Shown here: piece by piece, positions 16,318-24,950 of the stretch | Position numbering within the stretch: the first letter of the stretch is position 1 | Layout: every line of letters begins with the position of its first letter | Virus record (IMG/VR): IMGVR_UViG_3300045996_001347 | Location: 1 to 43,605 of that record | Origin: a virus | Direction: 5' to 3' (one strand) | DNA length: 43,605 bases | The notes under the pieces: generated by a model | What the model was told of the DNA's origin: nothing | The model's database searches: none | Seen by the model: the letters and a program-made list of their open reading frames with translations, nothing else | Program-made: the position numbers and the translations under genes

Positions 16318-16535
16318 TGGAAGAATATACTGAAAACTACTATACATCTCAGCGATTAATGGTAGAGCAGCTAAAGAAAAACATTGAAGGTATTAATGTG
16401 CTTGCTGCTAATATGCTGCACCCGCACGAAGAATATCCTGTCTTTGTGAAGTTGATGCAGAAGCTGGTTAAAAGCTATTCCGAAGGTTTGGAGGGTGAAC
16501 CGCTTTTTGAAAGTAAGAGTATTTGGGATTATTAA
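16317..16535 (+). CDS. Hypothetical helical protein, 72 aa
   Basis: ATG 16317 is preferred over an upstream TTG. Mostly helical (RLMVEQLKKNIEGINVLAAN), soluble. Last gene of the plus-strand trio before the oppositely oriented tRNA genes. No family recognised. Confidence 0.55.
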   Translation: MEEYTENYYTSQRLMVEQLKKNIEGINVLAANMLHPHEEYPVFVKLMQKLVKSYSEGLEGEPLFESKSIWDY

Positions 16536-16568
16536 AAGCTAAAGCCGCTCATTTCTGGGCGGTATATT

Positions 16569-16644
16569 GTCCCGAGTAAAGGATTCGAACCTTTAAAATC
16601 TTGTTTCTAAGACAAGCATGTTTACCAGTTTCATCAACTCGGGA
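16569..16644 (-). tRNA. tRNA-Leu (UAG anticodon)
   Basis: Acceptor stem TCCCGAG/CTCGGGA, anticodon stem CTTGT/ACAAG with loop CTTAGAA (anticodon UAG), T-arm with TTCGAAT. The D-loop is Leu-like, but the variable region is only about 5 bases rather than the long arm usual for tRNA-Leu. CCA is not encoded. Confidence 0.8.
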
Positions 16645-16652
16645 TTTCAATG

Positions 16653-16725
16653 AGGGCTTAGAGAGATTCGAACTCCCAATAGTTTGGTTCGTAGCCAAAT
16701 ACTTTATCCATTAAGTTATAAGCCC
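16653..16725 (-). tRNA. tRNA-Arg (ACG anticodon)
   Basis: Acceptor stem GGGCTTA/TAAGCCC, anticodon stem TTTGG/CCAAA with loop CTACGAA (anticodon ACG), T-loop TTCGAAT. CCA not encoded. Confidence 0.85.
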
Positions 16726-16729
16726 ATTA

Positions 16730-16801
16730 GGTGTTATATGGGATTCGAACCCATATCAACTGCTTCACAGGCAGTCCGCTTAACCATTAGCGTAATAACA
16801 C
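16730..16801 (-). tRNA. tRNA-His (GUG anticodon)
   Basis: Acceptor stem GTGTTAT/ATAACAC, anticodon stem ACTGC/GCAGT with loop CTGTGAA (anticodon GUG). Position 73 is C, as in tRNA-His, but the base before the first pair is T, so the extra G(-1) is not encoded. Confidence 0.85.
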
Positions 16802-16803
16802 AG

Positions 16804-16874
16804 TTACCCTACATGGATTCGAACCACGATAAACAGAATCAAAGTCTGTTGTCCTGCCGTTAGACGATAGGGTA
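16804..16874 (-). tRNA. tRNA-Gln (UUG anticodon)
   Basis: Acceptor stem TACCCTA/TAGGGTA, anticodon stem ACAGA/TCTGT with loop CTTTGAT (anticodon UUG), T-loop TTCGAAT, discriminator A. Confidence 0.85.
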
Positions 16875-16925
16875 ATAAAAACATAGCGAGGCTAAAGGTA
16901 GGCGCGAAATGTCGCCTCGTTTTAG

Positions 16926-16996
16926 TGCGGGAGAGAGGATTCGAACCTCTGACCTCCACTGCCATCAGTAGTGCGCTGCCGCTACGCTACCCCCGC
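16926..16996 (-). tRNA. tRNA-Ile (GAU anticodon)
   Basis: Acceptor stem GCGGGGG/CTCCCGC with one G-U pair, anticodon loop CTGATGG (anticodon GAU), T-loop TTCGAAT, discriminator A. The last anticodon-stem pair is A-C, a minor flaw. Confidence 0.8.
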
Positions 16997-17055
16997 AATG
17001 GATTCCCTTTTAGCTGATTATTTCTTCTTTCGAAGTTTCTCAACTCGCTATGTTA

Positions 17056-17132
17056 GTCGGGGTAGCAGGATTCGAACCTGCGAACACTACATCCCAAGTG
17101 TAGCCCGTGTAGCCATCTGCGGAACACCCCGA
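17056..17132 (-). tRNA. tRNA-Pro (UGG anticodon)
   Basis: Acceptor stem TCGGGGT/ACCCCGA, anticodon stem CTACA/TGTAG with loop CTTGGGA (anticodon UGG), T-loop TTCGAAT. It follows the terminator at 17136-17170 on the same strand. Confidence 0.85.
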
Positions 17133-17135
17133 AAT

Positions 17136-17170
17136 AAAAAAAGCCCCGAACGGTTTTCCGAACGGGGCTT
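17136..17170 (-). terminator. Rho-independent terminator upstream of the tRNA cluster
   Basis: AAGCCCCG/CGGGGCTT stem, an internal AA/AA bulge and an inner CGG-TTTT-CCG hairpin, followed on the minus strand by seven T. It ends the short transcript predicted to start near 17272. Confidence 0.85.
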
Positions 17171-17272
17171 AGGTAAATTATTTATGCAAGTTTTTACATA
17201 TACCAATCCCGTTCAACGCTTATGGGGCGAAGTTGCTGCGGGAGTTGAGTATGTGTAAAAATCATTTTCACG
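17137..17272 (-). ncRNA. Candidate stand-alone small RNA (~135 nt)
   Basis: Its own host-type promoter (17276-17307), a strong terminator at the 3' end, and in between a folded segment (17200-17262) with outer arms ACATATAC/GTATGTGT and inner CCCG/CGGG and CAAC/GTTG pairs. A 23-codon frame (starting MIFTHTQLPQQLRPISVERD) also fits inside, so it could encode a small peptide instead. Confidence 0.55.
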
Positions 17273-17275
17273 ATG

Positions 17276-17307
17276 CAAATATAATAGTTATTAACTAATT
17301 AACCAAA
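17276..17307 (-). promoter_or_regulatory. Host-type promoter of the small RNA
   Basis: Minus strand TTTG (17307-17304), 20 bases, TATATTTG (17283-17276). Both elements and the spacing match the Bacteroidetes housekeeping consensus. Confidence 0.7.
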
Positions 17308-17330
17308 AACAAGTTTATTTGAGGGAAGTT

Positions 17331-18170
17331 TTATTTATCTTTTTTTAACACTTCTTTATAAACTGGAATTGCCTGATGTCTGCAATTATAACCGCCGCGA
17401 TTGGCACAGAAATTAGCAGGGGTTGTATTTGGAATCATTCCGTTTCCCTTTACATTGTATTTTTCAATTTCCTTTGCCAAATTTTCAACAGGTATAAAAT
17501 CCATGTTCGCCCACCTAACGCATTGTGGCCGTGAATCTTTTATTACCGAACCGACATAGATAATAGCATTCATATCAAACTCCTGTAAAACCATGCTATT
17601 AATAGCACCATCGTATTGGCTTACAGCATCCCTCGCTATCTGCCCTGAATATCTTACAAGCTGTCCCTGCTTATCCTTATCGCCTAAAATATAGCTTTTC
17701 AGTTCCTTGCTTAATTCACTTATAGGTGAACCTAAAGTAATATTCTTGAATAATGTAGCTTTTACAGGTGCAACAAAATTGGCATCCATACCGGCGCCAA
17801 TTAAATTATCAGCCGTTGCATTGATAAGTTCCTGCTTAAAGGTATTCAGCTTTTTAACATCAATATCGACATCGCTTAAAGTGGAATGCAGTTCGGTATT
17901 CAGCTTTTCTATTTCATCAAAATCTTTAAGATATTTGGTAAGGTCTGTTTTCCCCGCTTCTTTTTTCAGCTTATTGGTGAGGGCGTTTATCCTGTCGTAA
18001 TTTGCTTTGGTGCGTTTGAATTTACCATCCTCATTCTCAAATTTATTCAGCTCATCGGCAATAATTTCATAAATGGACTTTTGCAGTTCTTCAGCATTTT
18101 TAACAATAGCATCTTCGGAAGCTGAAAATAAAGCATCCTTCTTATCAACTATTTTATTAACCTTATCCAC
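17331..18170 (-). CDS. MuF-like minor head protein, 279 aa
   Basis: The C-terminal ~110 residues show the MuF/SPP1 gp7 head-morphogenesis signature: ARDAVSQYDGAIN, a D-S-R-P-Q-C-V-R-W box and the closing ANRGGYNCRHQAIPVY. The N-terminal half is helical. GTG start overlaps the portal stop (TAGTG), so the two are coupled. It is packed with the portal in the procapsid. Confidence 0.75.
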   Translation of the reverse strand: MDKVNKIVDKKDALFSASEDAIVKNAEELQKSIYEIIADELNKFENEDGKFKRTKANYDRINALTNKLKKEAGKTDLTKYLKDFDEIEKLNTELHSTLSDVDIDVKKLNTFKQELINATADNLIGAGMDANFVAPVKATLFKNITLGSPISELSKELKSYILGDKDKQGQLVRYSGQIARDAVSQYDGAINSMVLQEFDMNAIIYVGSVIKDSRPQCVRWANMDFIPVENLAKEIEKYNVKGNGMIPNTTPANFCANRGGYNCRHQAIPVYKEVLKKDK

Positions 18171-19864
18171 TATGCGGCAGCCTGGTTATCCTGCAAAGGA
18201 ATTATTGTAGCTGTTTTAGGAATGTACAGCCCAATAATTGCATCCATTTCTTTAGCAATGGTATCATAAGCCGATTCTATAAATTTATCGCCCAATTTCT
18301 CCGCCGCAAGGCTTACCGCTTTATAAGCAACAAGATGCTTGATATGCATTTCCGGTGTAACCGTTCCTGACGCTAACATGGTGGTTATTTCATCTTCAGT
18401 CATGCCGAATAATACATCATACATGGAAGTAATATCTATCATGCGCTGTATCTTCTCAGAATTCGAGAAACTCTTACGTGATAGTGCTTTAAACGCTTCC
18501 ACTTTAAAAACCTGCGGGGCATTACTTTCTGATAACGATTTCAGTTTACCCAATAGATCGCTTTCCGTTTCAATCTTAAAATCAGTTGGCTTGTAAACAA
18601 CAGGTACTTCGGGTTTAGTGATGTTCCTGTATTTTTCGCAATACCATAGCGAATTATAAAAGATATTATCGAAGAAGTTATTGGATATTTTAGAAAGTGT
18701 GGAGAACTCTTCCTGATGATCCCATTCTTTCGCAACACCCGATTGCGCTTCCTGTGCGAAAACAAGGCTTAATGCTTTCTCGCCTTCCTGAATGTAATCT
18801 TTATATGCTTCACGCTGAATTGATAATATAGCGGTATCAGGCGCAAGGAAACGCACCATTGGCGTAGTATCCAATATTTCATCCCCAATACCGGCTTGTG
18901 CTTTGCGTTGGTATGTACCTAATGGAGAGCGTAAAACAAGTTTATGTGTACCACCGCATTTAGTACATTGCTTTTGGCAGTTTTCCGCTGCATCATATAC
19001 CAAACCATTCGTACAGGAATCGCAATCCATATACGCTTCCTCAACCAATGGAAATCCACATTTAACCATTGATGCCTGGTGCTGTGAGAATTGCACAATA
19101 GCTTCATCTGCAAACGGCAGGTATAAAGCAAAATAGCTTTCGAAGTAGCCTTCCATTTCCTCACCGCCCAGCACGATAACAGGAACTTCGCCAAAATTAT
19201 GCTTGTAAACAGGTAATAACTGGAATTTATAATCTGACTTTAACCCGTATTGCTCTATCCTGTAAAATTCGGTTTCGGTCAATAAAAAATATACTTTGCC
19301 CTCCGCTTTATTCTCACCATTTACGGAAACAATACTTTTTTCATCGGTTAAATAGCAAACCGCCTCTGCCGTTAAGGTGTGGATTTTATCGCTATCAATC
19401 AACTCAGGTTTAACTTCCACTTTAACGGTTTCATCTGTTAAACCTTCGCCGCTTGGCAACCACACCAATAAACCATTTGGATCTTCGATCATTCTGCGAA
19501 TAACCATCTTATCGAGGTACATCCAAAAGTCTAAATTCTCACGCTCACTTACTGCGAACTTCTTCGTATCGAGGTATTCCGCTAATTCTTTCGAGATGTT
19601 ATATGTATAGTTCGCATCATGGAAAAAACTATGCAGGCGCGATATAGCACGGTTTACCGGCCCTTTGGTTATTGCCCTGTAATTCGCTTTACGGAAATCA
19701 ATACTTTCCTGCTGTTCGTTCGGGAACACCTGCTCGATAAGTTTTTTAGGATATGTGCCGCGCGTATGTATCTTCATACTTTCGGCATGTTCCACCCAAT
19801 CCTTGCTATTGGCAGGCTTTGCTTTATAATCGAATTCCTTTATAAAATCTTCAGCTATAAACAT
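18170..19864 (-). CDS. Portal protein candidate, 564 aa
   Basis: Position directly before the MuF gene and size fit a phage portal. ATG 19864 (MFIAEDFIKEFD) is preferred to a TTG at 19885. The chain includes a portal-like wing region and a long C-terminal helical stretch. An unusual insert at about residues 281-307 (CDSC...CQKQCTKCGG) is a zinc-ribbon-like knuckle. The portal is the DNA gate at the capsid vertex. Confidence 0.65.
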   Translation of the reverse strand: MFIAEDFIKEFDYKAKPANSKDWVEHAESMKIHTRGTYPKKLIEQVFPNEQQESIDFRKANYRAITKGPVNRAISRLHSFFHDANYTYNISKELAEYLDTKKFAVSERENLDFWMYLDKMVIRRMIEDPNGLLVWLPSGEGLTDETVKVEVKPELIDSDKIHTLTAEAVCYLTDEKSIVSVNGENKAEGKVYFLLTETEFYRIEQYGLKSDYKFQLLPVYKHNFGEVPVIVLGGEEMEGYFESYFALYLPFADEAIVQFSQHQASMVKCGFPLVEEAYMDCDSCTNGLVYDAAENCQKQCTKCGGTHKLVLRSPLGTYQRKAQAGIGDEILDTTPMVRFLAPDTAILSIQREAYKDYIQEGEKALSLVFAQEAQSGVAKEWDHQEEFSTLSKISNNFFDNIFYNSLWYCEKYRNITKPEVPVVYKPTDFKIETESDLLGKLKSLSESNAPQVFKVEAFKALSRKSFSNSEKIQRMIDITSMYDVLFGMTEDEITTMLASGTVTPEMHIKHLVAYKAVSLAAEKLGDKFIESAYDTIAKEMDAIIGLYIPKTATIIPLQDNQAAA

Positions 19865-19871
19865 AACTTTG

Positions 19872-20798
19872 TTAATTACAGTCAAATGTTAATTCGGTAT
19901 TATCTCTTTCCAGTTCGGTTTCAATGATCCACATATTGCCATCGGGATTATTCTTTTGAATGCCTTTTGCCCTTATAAATTCTATTCCATCCACCGTAAA
20001 TGTTGGCGCTGATAATACATTAGCTATCCGTTTAGCCTGATAAGGCGGAACCGGTGCAAGCCTTAATGTATATACTTCATTCTGTTTCGAAGCAATGGTA
20101 AATGTGCCTGTTTGTGTTTGGCTGATATTTACGGCTTCATTAATCAATTCACCCTCAACACGTATCTGTAAGGTATGCCCTAAAACAGCATTCCCTATAT
20201 TCGCATCGCCGCCGCCATAAAAGAAGTTGAAATTATCGAACCTTGTATAATCACCTGATAATAGAATAGTATTTTGGCAGTCAACCAATTTAAAAGGCTC
20301 TGTATAATAGGTTGTAAGAGTGCTTCCATCTTCGCCTTTTACCTTAATACGGAAATAAAAGCAATCTGGCCATGTATAATTTACCTGTATATTCTGAAAT
20401 GAAAAGCCGCGTTCGCTCCATGCTGCGGAATAAAGCCCGACAAAATTATTCATATCGGATTCTATCACAGTGCCATCAACATTCAATATCTCAATGGATA
20501 TATACCAGCTTACAGCATCATGTTTCCAGCCTGCCGTTGGATTTTCGTTATCGGCACTTACATAATCCGGGAATTGAAAATGCAGGTTAATGGTATCGCC
20601 ATCCGCAACAAGGTTTGAATACATTTTGTCATTCGCTCCTAAATTGCAGTTATACGAATCGGTTTCGGCAGCAAGTAACAATCCATCATTTACCAACTCT
20701 GCGCTTGGGTTTGCAAACAAAGCACGGTAACGCGCATAGGTAAATGTATCCTCGAGAGAATAAGTAATGGGAAATACTATTTCGTTGGTAACGCTCAT
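19872..20798 (-). CDS. Tail-associated structural protein, 308 aa
   Basis: Beta-rich with a run of immunoglobulin-like strands (e.g. VSWYISIEILNVDGTVIESD) and a C-terminal IETELERDNTELTFDCN. It ends just before the portal start and follows other tail-tip genes. Probable virion component; no family recognised. Confidence 0.5.
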   Translation of the reverse strand: MSVTNEIVFPITYSLEDTFTYARYRALFANPSAELVNDGLLLAAETDSYNCNLGANDKMYSNLVADGDTINLHFQFPDYVSADNENPTAGWKHDAVSWYISIEILNVDGTVIESDMNNFVGLYSAAWSERGFSFQNIQVNYTWPDCFYFRIKVKGEDGSTLTTYYTEPFKLVDCQNTILLSGDYTRFDNFNFFYGGGDANIGNAVLGHTLQIRVEGELINEAVNISQTQTGTFTIASKQNEVYTLRLAPVPPYQAKRIANVLSAPTFTVDGIEFIRAKGIQKNNPDGNMWIIETELERDNTELTFDCN

Positions 20799-20801
20799 TT
20801 T

Positions 20802-21071
20802 TTAAAATCTCCAGTTATTATCTGCTTCGTTTACCTGAAACCTTTTAGGCATGTTCCCCGTGTGAAAAATTCTTAATCTCCAAAACAGGAAATAATACAT
20901 GGTTTCTATTTTATAATTTCCATCCCATGTATTTACACATTGAGGAAAGAAGTAGCAATACTTGGTTCTTATCAACTTCCAGTATTTTTTATTTCTGAAA
21001 AGAGTAGGCTTCTCGAAATTTATAATTCCAAAAAGCTCTTTTGTAGTTGAGTTATACATCATTATCTTCAT
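20802..21071 (-). CDS. Hypothetical protein, 89 aa
   Basis: Aromatic-rich (KYCYFFPQCVNTWDGNYKIE), ends four bases before the 308-aa gene. Small proteins of this type often sit among tail fibre genes. Not recognised. Confidence 0.45.
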   Translation of the reverse strand: MKIMMYNSTTKELFGIINFEKPTLFRNKKYWKLIRTKYCYFFPQCVNTWDGNYKIETMYYFLFWRLRIFHTGNMPKRFQVNEADNNWRF

Positions 21072-21166
21072 TTATTAAATGGTGAAGTTCTTGATAGGCT
21101 TTCTCGAGAATCCTTTTTTTGAAAGCACCATTTTTGCCTAACTCATCTTCGTCAGCTTTGCCATTT

Positions 21167-23104
21167 CTATACTTTTTTAGCCAAAGCGATTACACTATAT
21201 AAAAGCGAACTATCTAATTCATTGGTATCTATTGTGAAACTCGCAATCTTTGTTACGGCATCATACGTTACATCAACCGCACTCATGGTATCATTCGTAA
21301 GCTGGTCTAACCTTACACTCGCATAGCTCTCTTCCTCAATAACATTAGCCAGTCCGAAAACCTGCTTATCCAATAATGCCAAAAGGTTATATGAATCCGC
21401 AACAGCACCAAATAATTTAGCTTCCACGATATATGAATTGCCGGGTATGATAACATTGGTATAATTGCCGGAAACAGCATTTTTATATTTAACACTTTCG
21501 ATTATTGTTCCACTGCTATTCTCATATTCCCGTACATCAATCTTTTGTGTATAGGTAATGGCATCGTAATATGGATTAGGTGCGTTGTAATAATTCAGCG
21601 TGAGCTTATATTCGAGATAAACCGTTTTGCCAACCCATGTATTAGTCGCTTCATCACGTATGCGAAAAGTAGTTTCAATAGTAGCTTCGCCATCTGCGTT
21701 TGTAGTAAATTCGGCATCAATATCTAAGTTATTTGATTTATTGACTAAGTTATATTGATACGGCCCAACATCACCAACAGAAAAGCCAACCTGGTCAATA
21801 TATGCTGAATCTACAATGGTTCGTGTTGTGCCATCCAATGTATAAAATGTAATATCAAGCCTTGCAAAATATGCCCATATAGAAATAAAGCCTGTCCAGT
21901 AATTCGCTATGCAGGTAGCCAAATCAAGCCCATCAATGGTAATGGTAGATTTTATCCTGTCCAAAGGTGCTGCCGTAATATAATCGCCATAAGTCCTGTT
22001 ATAGCATTTTAAAGAACCTGTGAAATCAGGAGAACAACCCGGCGGATAAGCATCTGCAAGGATTTCTCCTGATATAAAGCTGTTTACAAGGCTCCCGCCA
22101 TCGTAGTAAAGTGCTATGATCCTGTATGTGCCGTTAAAATCAAGGTTTGCAGGTGCTATATTGAATGTTGTTTCTTTCTCACCACCTACCACTGCCAACG
22201 CTGTTACCGGCCCTTGTATATTATTATTTATAATAGCACTCGATCCCGTTGTAGTTAATTGTGTAAAGCTCGCTTCATAATTGGCATAAAATGTTTTATT
22301 ATTATTTGCCGTATCAGTCCGTATAAGCCATGCCGCCACTGCATTGGGCGCACCGGTAATATACATTTTGACTGTTGTAATTTCGTAAGTGCTTAGTTTT
22401 GTAGTATCCGCCCCGGTGCTATCTAATAATTCCAAACGCGGATCTGTGAACTCACTCGCTCCTGCGTTTAATCCTGAATCAAAGAAACGTAGATTGAAGT
22501 TTACCGGGTGAAATATGGAATCTACCAATAATGAACCTTCAACAACAAACTGAACATTTATGTAACAAAGCAACTGCCTTACGCCATTATACACACTCGC
22601 ATCGCTGTTATCCAAAACATCGGAATTGGTAATGTTATTTTTTAGCAGCCTGTCATTATTCTGAATTGGTAAGCCTGAAATAAAGCCGTTAATATCTGCG
22701 GTAAGGTAGAATTCTAATTGTATGGAAAAATCGCCAACTGTGGCACTCGGTATATAATAACACTTCCAGTTTTGATTTACCGATTGATACGAACCATTGC
22801 CGAATAATGCCATTTCATACGGTGTGCCGCTTGACATAGATGAATAAGGTGCTATATAATAACCCGCTCCGCTTTGATCGGGGTAGAAGCCTGCCGATAT
22901 AAATAACGCAGGATTGAATATTACCTCTTTGCCTACTAATGAATTAGTACCGGTTGTATCGGGATTAACGAATGTGCATGCAAGCAACAGTGTTTTTTTA
23001 TCACCAATAGCACCTAATGTATAAACAGCATTTGCCGCCAATATTATATCAGGCAGTAAGGCGTTATGTGTTTTTACTGTTGTTGTATTTACTGTGATAC
23101 TCAT
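21167..23104 (-). CDS. Large tail fibre/tip structural protein, 645 aa
   Basis: Almost entirely beta structure with repeated Thr/Asn/Val-rich modules (TTVKMYITGAPNAVAAWLIR; TEATIETTFRIRD-like segments), no cysteine knots or signal peptide. Lies between tail-tip genes. The annotated end ...IALAKKV sits on an A6 run, and another frame continues with protein-like sequence into the next gene. Likely a host-contact or tail-tip protein. Confidence 0.55.
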   Translation of the reverse strand: MSITVNTTTVKTHNALLPDIILAANAVYTLGAIGDKKTLLLACTFVNPDTTGTNSLVGKEVIFNPALFISAGFYPDQSGAGYYIAPYSSMSSGTPYEMALFGNGSYQSVNQNWKCYYIPSATVGDFSIQLEFYLTADINGFISGLPIQNNDRLLKNNITNSDVLDNSDASVYNGVRQLLCYINVQFVVEGSLLVDSIFHPVNFNLRFFDSGLNAGASEFTDPRLELLDSTGADTTKLSTYEITTVKMYITGAPNAVAAWLIRTDTANNNKTFYANYEASFTQLTTTGSSAIINNNIQGPVTALAVVGGEKETTFNIAPANLDFNGTYRIIALYYDGGSLVNSFISGEILADAYPPGCSPDFTGSLKCYNRTYGDYITAAPLDRIKSTITIDGLDLATCIANYWTGFISIWAYFARLDITFYTLDGTTRTIVDSAYIDQVGFSVGDVGPYQYNLVNKSNNLDIDAEFTTNADGEATIETTFRIRDEATNTWVGKTVYLEYKLTLNYYNAPNPYYDAITYTQKIDVREYENSSGTIIESVKYKNAVSGNYTNVIIPGNSYIVEAKLFGAVADSYNLLALLDKQVFGLANVIEEESYASVRLDQLTNDTMSAVDVTYDAVTKIASFTIDTNELDSSLLYSVIALAKKV

Positions 23105-23304
23105 GCAATCGCTTCGTTATATGCTTTAATAACTGCCTCTTTAGCTTGTTTTTCAGTTCGGCATAATTTGCCTCTAATAATTTTATTGTCTTTTGATAGC
23201 AACCAAGCCGTTTCTCCGTGTCTTGTATTTTTTAATGATAAATCATATCCATTTACCGTAGCATAGCAATCACCTTCTTTACCTATCCACAATATTTCTT
23301 TCAT
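23101..23304 (-). CDS. Hypothetical tail-region protein, 67 aa
   Basis: Beta-hairpin-rich N-terminus (ILWIGKEGDCYATVNGYDLS) and a helical C-terminus (EKQAKEAVIKAYNEAIA). Overlaps the next gene by 4 bases, and a phage-type promoter lies 81 bases upstream inside the preceding gene. Function unknown. Confidence 0.5.
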   Translation of the reverse strand: MKEILWIGKEGDCYATVNGYDLSLKNTRHGETAWLLSKDNKIIRGKLCRTEKQAKEAVIKAYNEAIA

Positions 23305-24950
23305 TACACTTTGCCTTTAACTGTCATTGTTTGCGCCTTGCGGTTTACGGCAATACTTTCTATTGAGCCTGTGCCGGTTTCGAGAATAACGGAATTCGCG
23401 GAATTTAATCGCTCGTACTCCTCACAATTATATTTGAAAGTAAATTCGTACTCATACCGCTTTGCCGGAACTTCCCTGGAATCCTCAATATAAAAGAAAT
23501 CGGCATAGATATTATTTTCCTCATCAGGCAGGAAACGGAACGCCTTATTATTCTCTTTCACAAAAGCATAACTGCGTGGTGTTTTGGAATCCCACAGCAA
23601 TACTTTAGGCAGGCCGATTGTTTCTTTAGAAAATATTACCGCCTTCGTGGTTTCCTTTATAACCTTACCAAAAAGGGCGGAGGAAACATACATCTCGAAT
23701 ATCGTCTGTTCTGCTAAATCCCCGTTAAACCTCGGAACGCCGTAAGGAATAACAAATTTCTTATACTCGTTTTTAAAGGGCGAATACGGCTCTCGCATGG
23801 ATATATTCAATGTGAACTTCTCGCGCAATACTTCAGAACCGGTATCATCCACCCCATCATGCATATAGGTAAATGTTGCGGCAGCCGGTGAACCTGTATT
23901 TATCCATTTATAGGAAACGCCCGAAATAAGCCTGGCGCCTAATTGTTGCACATCAATAAATACTCCCGTACCGTTGATAATGTCTTTGCGTTCAAAATAT
24001 AAGATACCATCGCGCACCCGCCACTCAGCATTGAACTGTTGCTTTATTTCATCTAAGAATTCTACGCCTGTCATTACCGGTTTATTGTCATCTATCCAAT
24101 ATATGTTGCTTGTTTTTGATACACCGCCCTTTATTGATGCCGTGAGGTAAACAGAATCATAATAATAGCTTGCAGGATCATTTAAAATACTCGAGCGAAA
24201 TTCCAATCCTGCCGTTGTGCAAATGTTGTTTATATAATCGCGGATAAGTGGTGCGGGGTGTACGTTCCCGGTTCCTAATGCCCTGTTTTTTATCTGGTCT
24301 ATCCAATCAGTTGCTTTATTCAGCGCATCGGAATAATCTGTTATATCATTGGGTATATTACCGCCAATCACAGCTTTAATAACTTTCGCCTGTTCCCGCC
24401 AGTAAATAACCCATGCCACAACAGGCTTAAAAGCATCGAATACAACAACTATGAATGATGTTAATGCCAGTACGATATAATGCAGCCAGCGCGGTTTCAA
24501 TTCATTGTTATACGCGATGCGCGGGTGTTCAATATCCTGTATAGCACCATCGCTGATTAGCGTTGTTTTCAGGATGTTTAAAGCATAGGCATCTGCGGAA
24601 ATATCTGTGAGTTCTGCCGTAGCGTAACAATGTTGTGAATCCCAATCTAAGCCTTTGCCCCAAATTGCCCCTGTTATCGGTGTTTCCTCATTGCAGCAAT
24701 CATCGTATATATATACCGTGAAATAACTTTCAGCAGCATTTACGGCATCAATGAGGTAATCTTTAATGAGGTCATAACCATCATCAAAGAATGTTAATTC
24801 AGAGGAATAGGAAGTAGCCCCTTCGCCTGTATAATTCTTATTAATGGTGAGTTCATCCAAACCGGTTATCCGCCCTGTTATGGTTCGGGTGAAACTCAGA
24901 TATTGCCCTGTTGTGGGGTGTGGCCCTGTGTAATTAAATACTACTCTCAT
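23304..24950 (-). CDS. Tail tip protein (distal tail/Tal-like), 548 aa
   Basis: Directly downstream of the tape measure gene, the usual place of distal-tail and Tal proteins. N-terminal beta domain, then a hydrophobic stretch near residues 155-185 (HYIVLALTSFIVVVFDAF...VAWVIYW) that could insert in a membrane, and a C-terminal region like the Tal/gp27 family. The start overlaps the upstream stop (TAATG). Confidence 0.55.
   Translation of the reverse strand: MRVVFNYTGPHPTTGQYLSFTRTITGRITGLDELTINKNYTGEGATSYSSELTFFDDGYDLIKDYLIDAVNAAESYFTVYIYDDCCNEETPITGAIWGKGLDWDSQHCYATAELTDISADAYALNILKTTLISDGAIQDIEHPRIAYNNELKPRWLHYIVLALTSFIVVVFDAFKPVVAWVIYWREQAKVIKAVIGGNIPNDITDYSDALNKATDWIDQIKNRALGTGNVHPAPLIRDYINNICTTAGLEFRSSILNDPASYYYDSVYLTASIKGGVSKTSNIYWIDDNKPVMTGVEFLDEIKQQFNAEWRVRDGILYFERKDIINGTGVFIDVQQLGARLISGVSYKWINTGSPAAATFTYMHDGVDDTGSEVLREKFTLNISMREPYSPFKNEYKKFVIPYGVPRFNGDLAEQTIFEMYVSSALFGKVIKETTKAVIFSKETIGLPKVLLWDSKTPRSYAFVKENNKAFRFLPDEENNIYADFFYIEDSREVPAKRYEYEFTFKYNCEEYERLNSANSVILETGTGSIESIAVNRKAQTMTVKGKV
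23385..23413 (-). promoter_or_regulatory. Intragenic copy of the phage ECF-type promoter
   Basis: AGCGAT at 23413-23408 and CCGTTAT at 23392-23386 with the same 16-base spacer, inside the 3' end of the tail-tip gene. It would serve the 67-aa gene and the 645-aa fibre gene. As coding sequence it could be chance, so confidence is lower. Confidence 0.5.
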
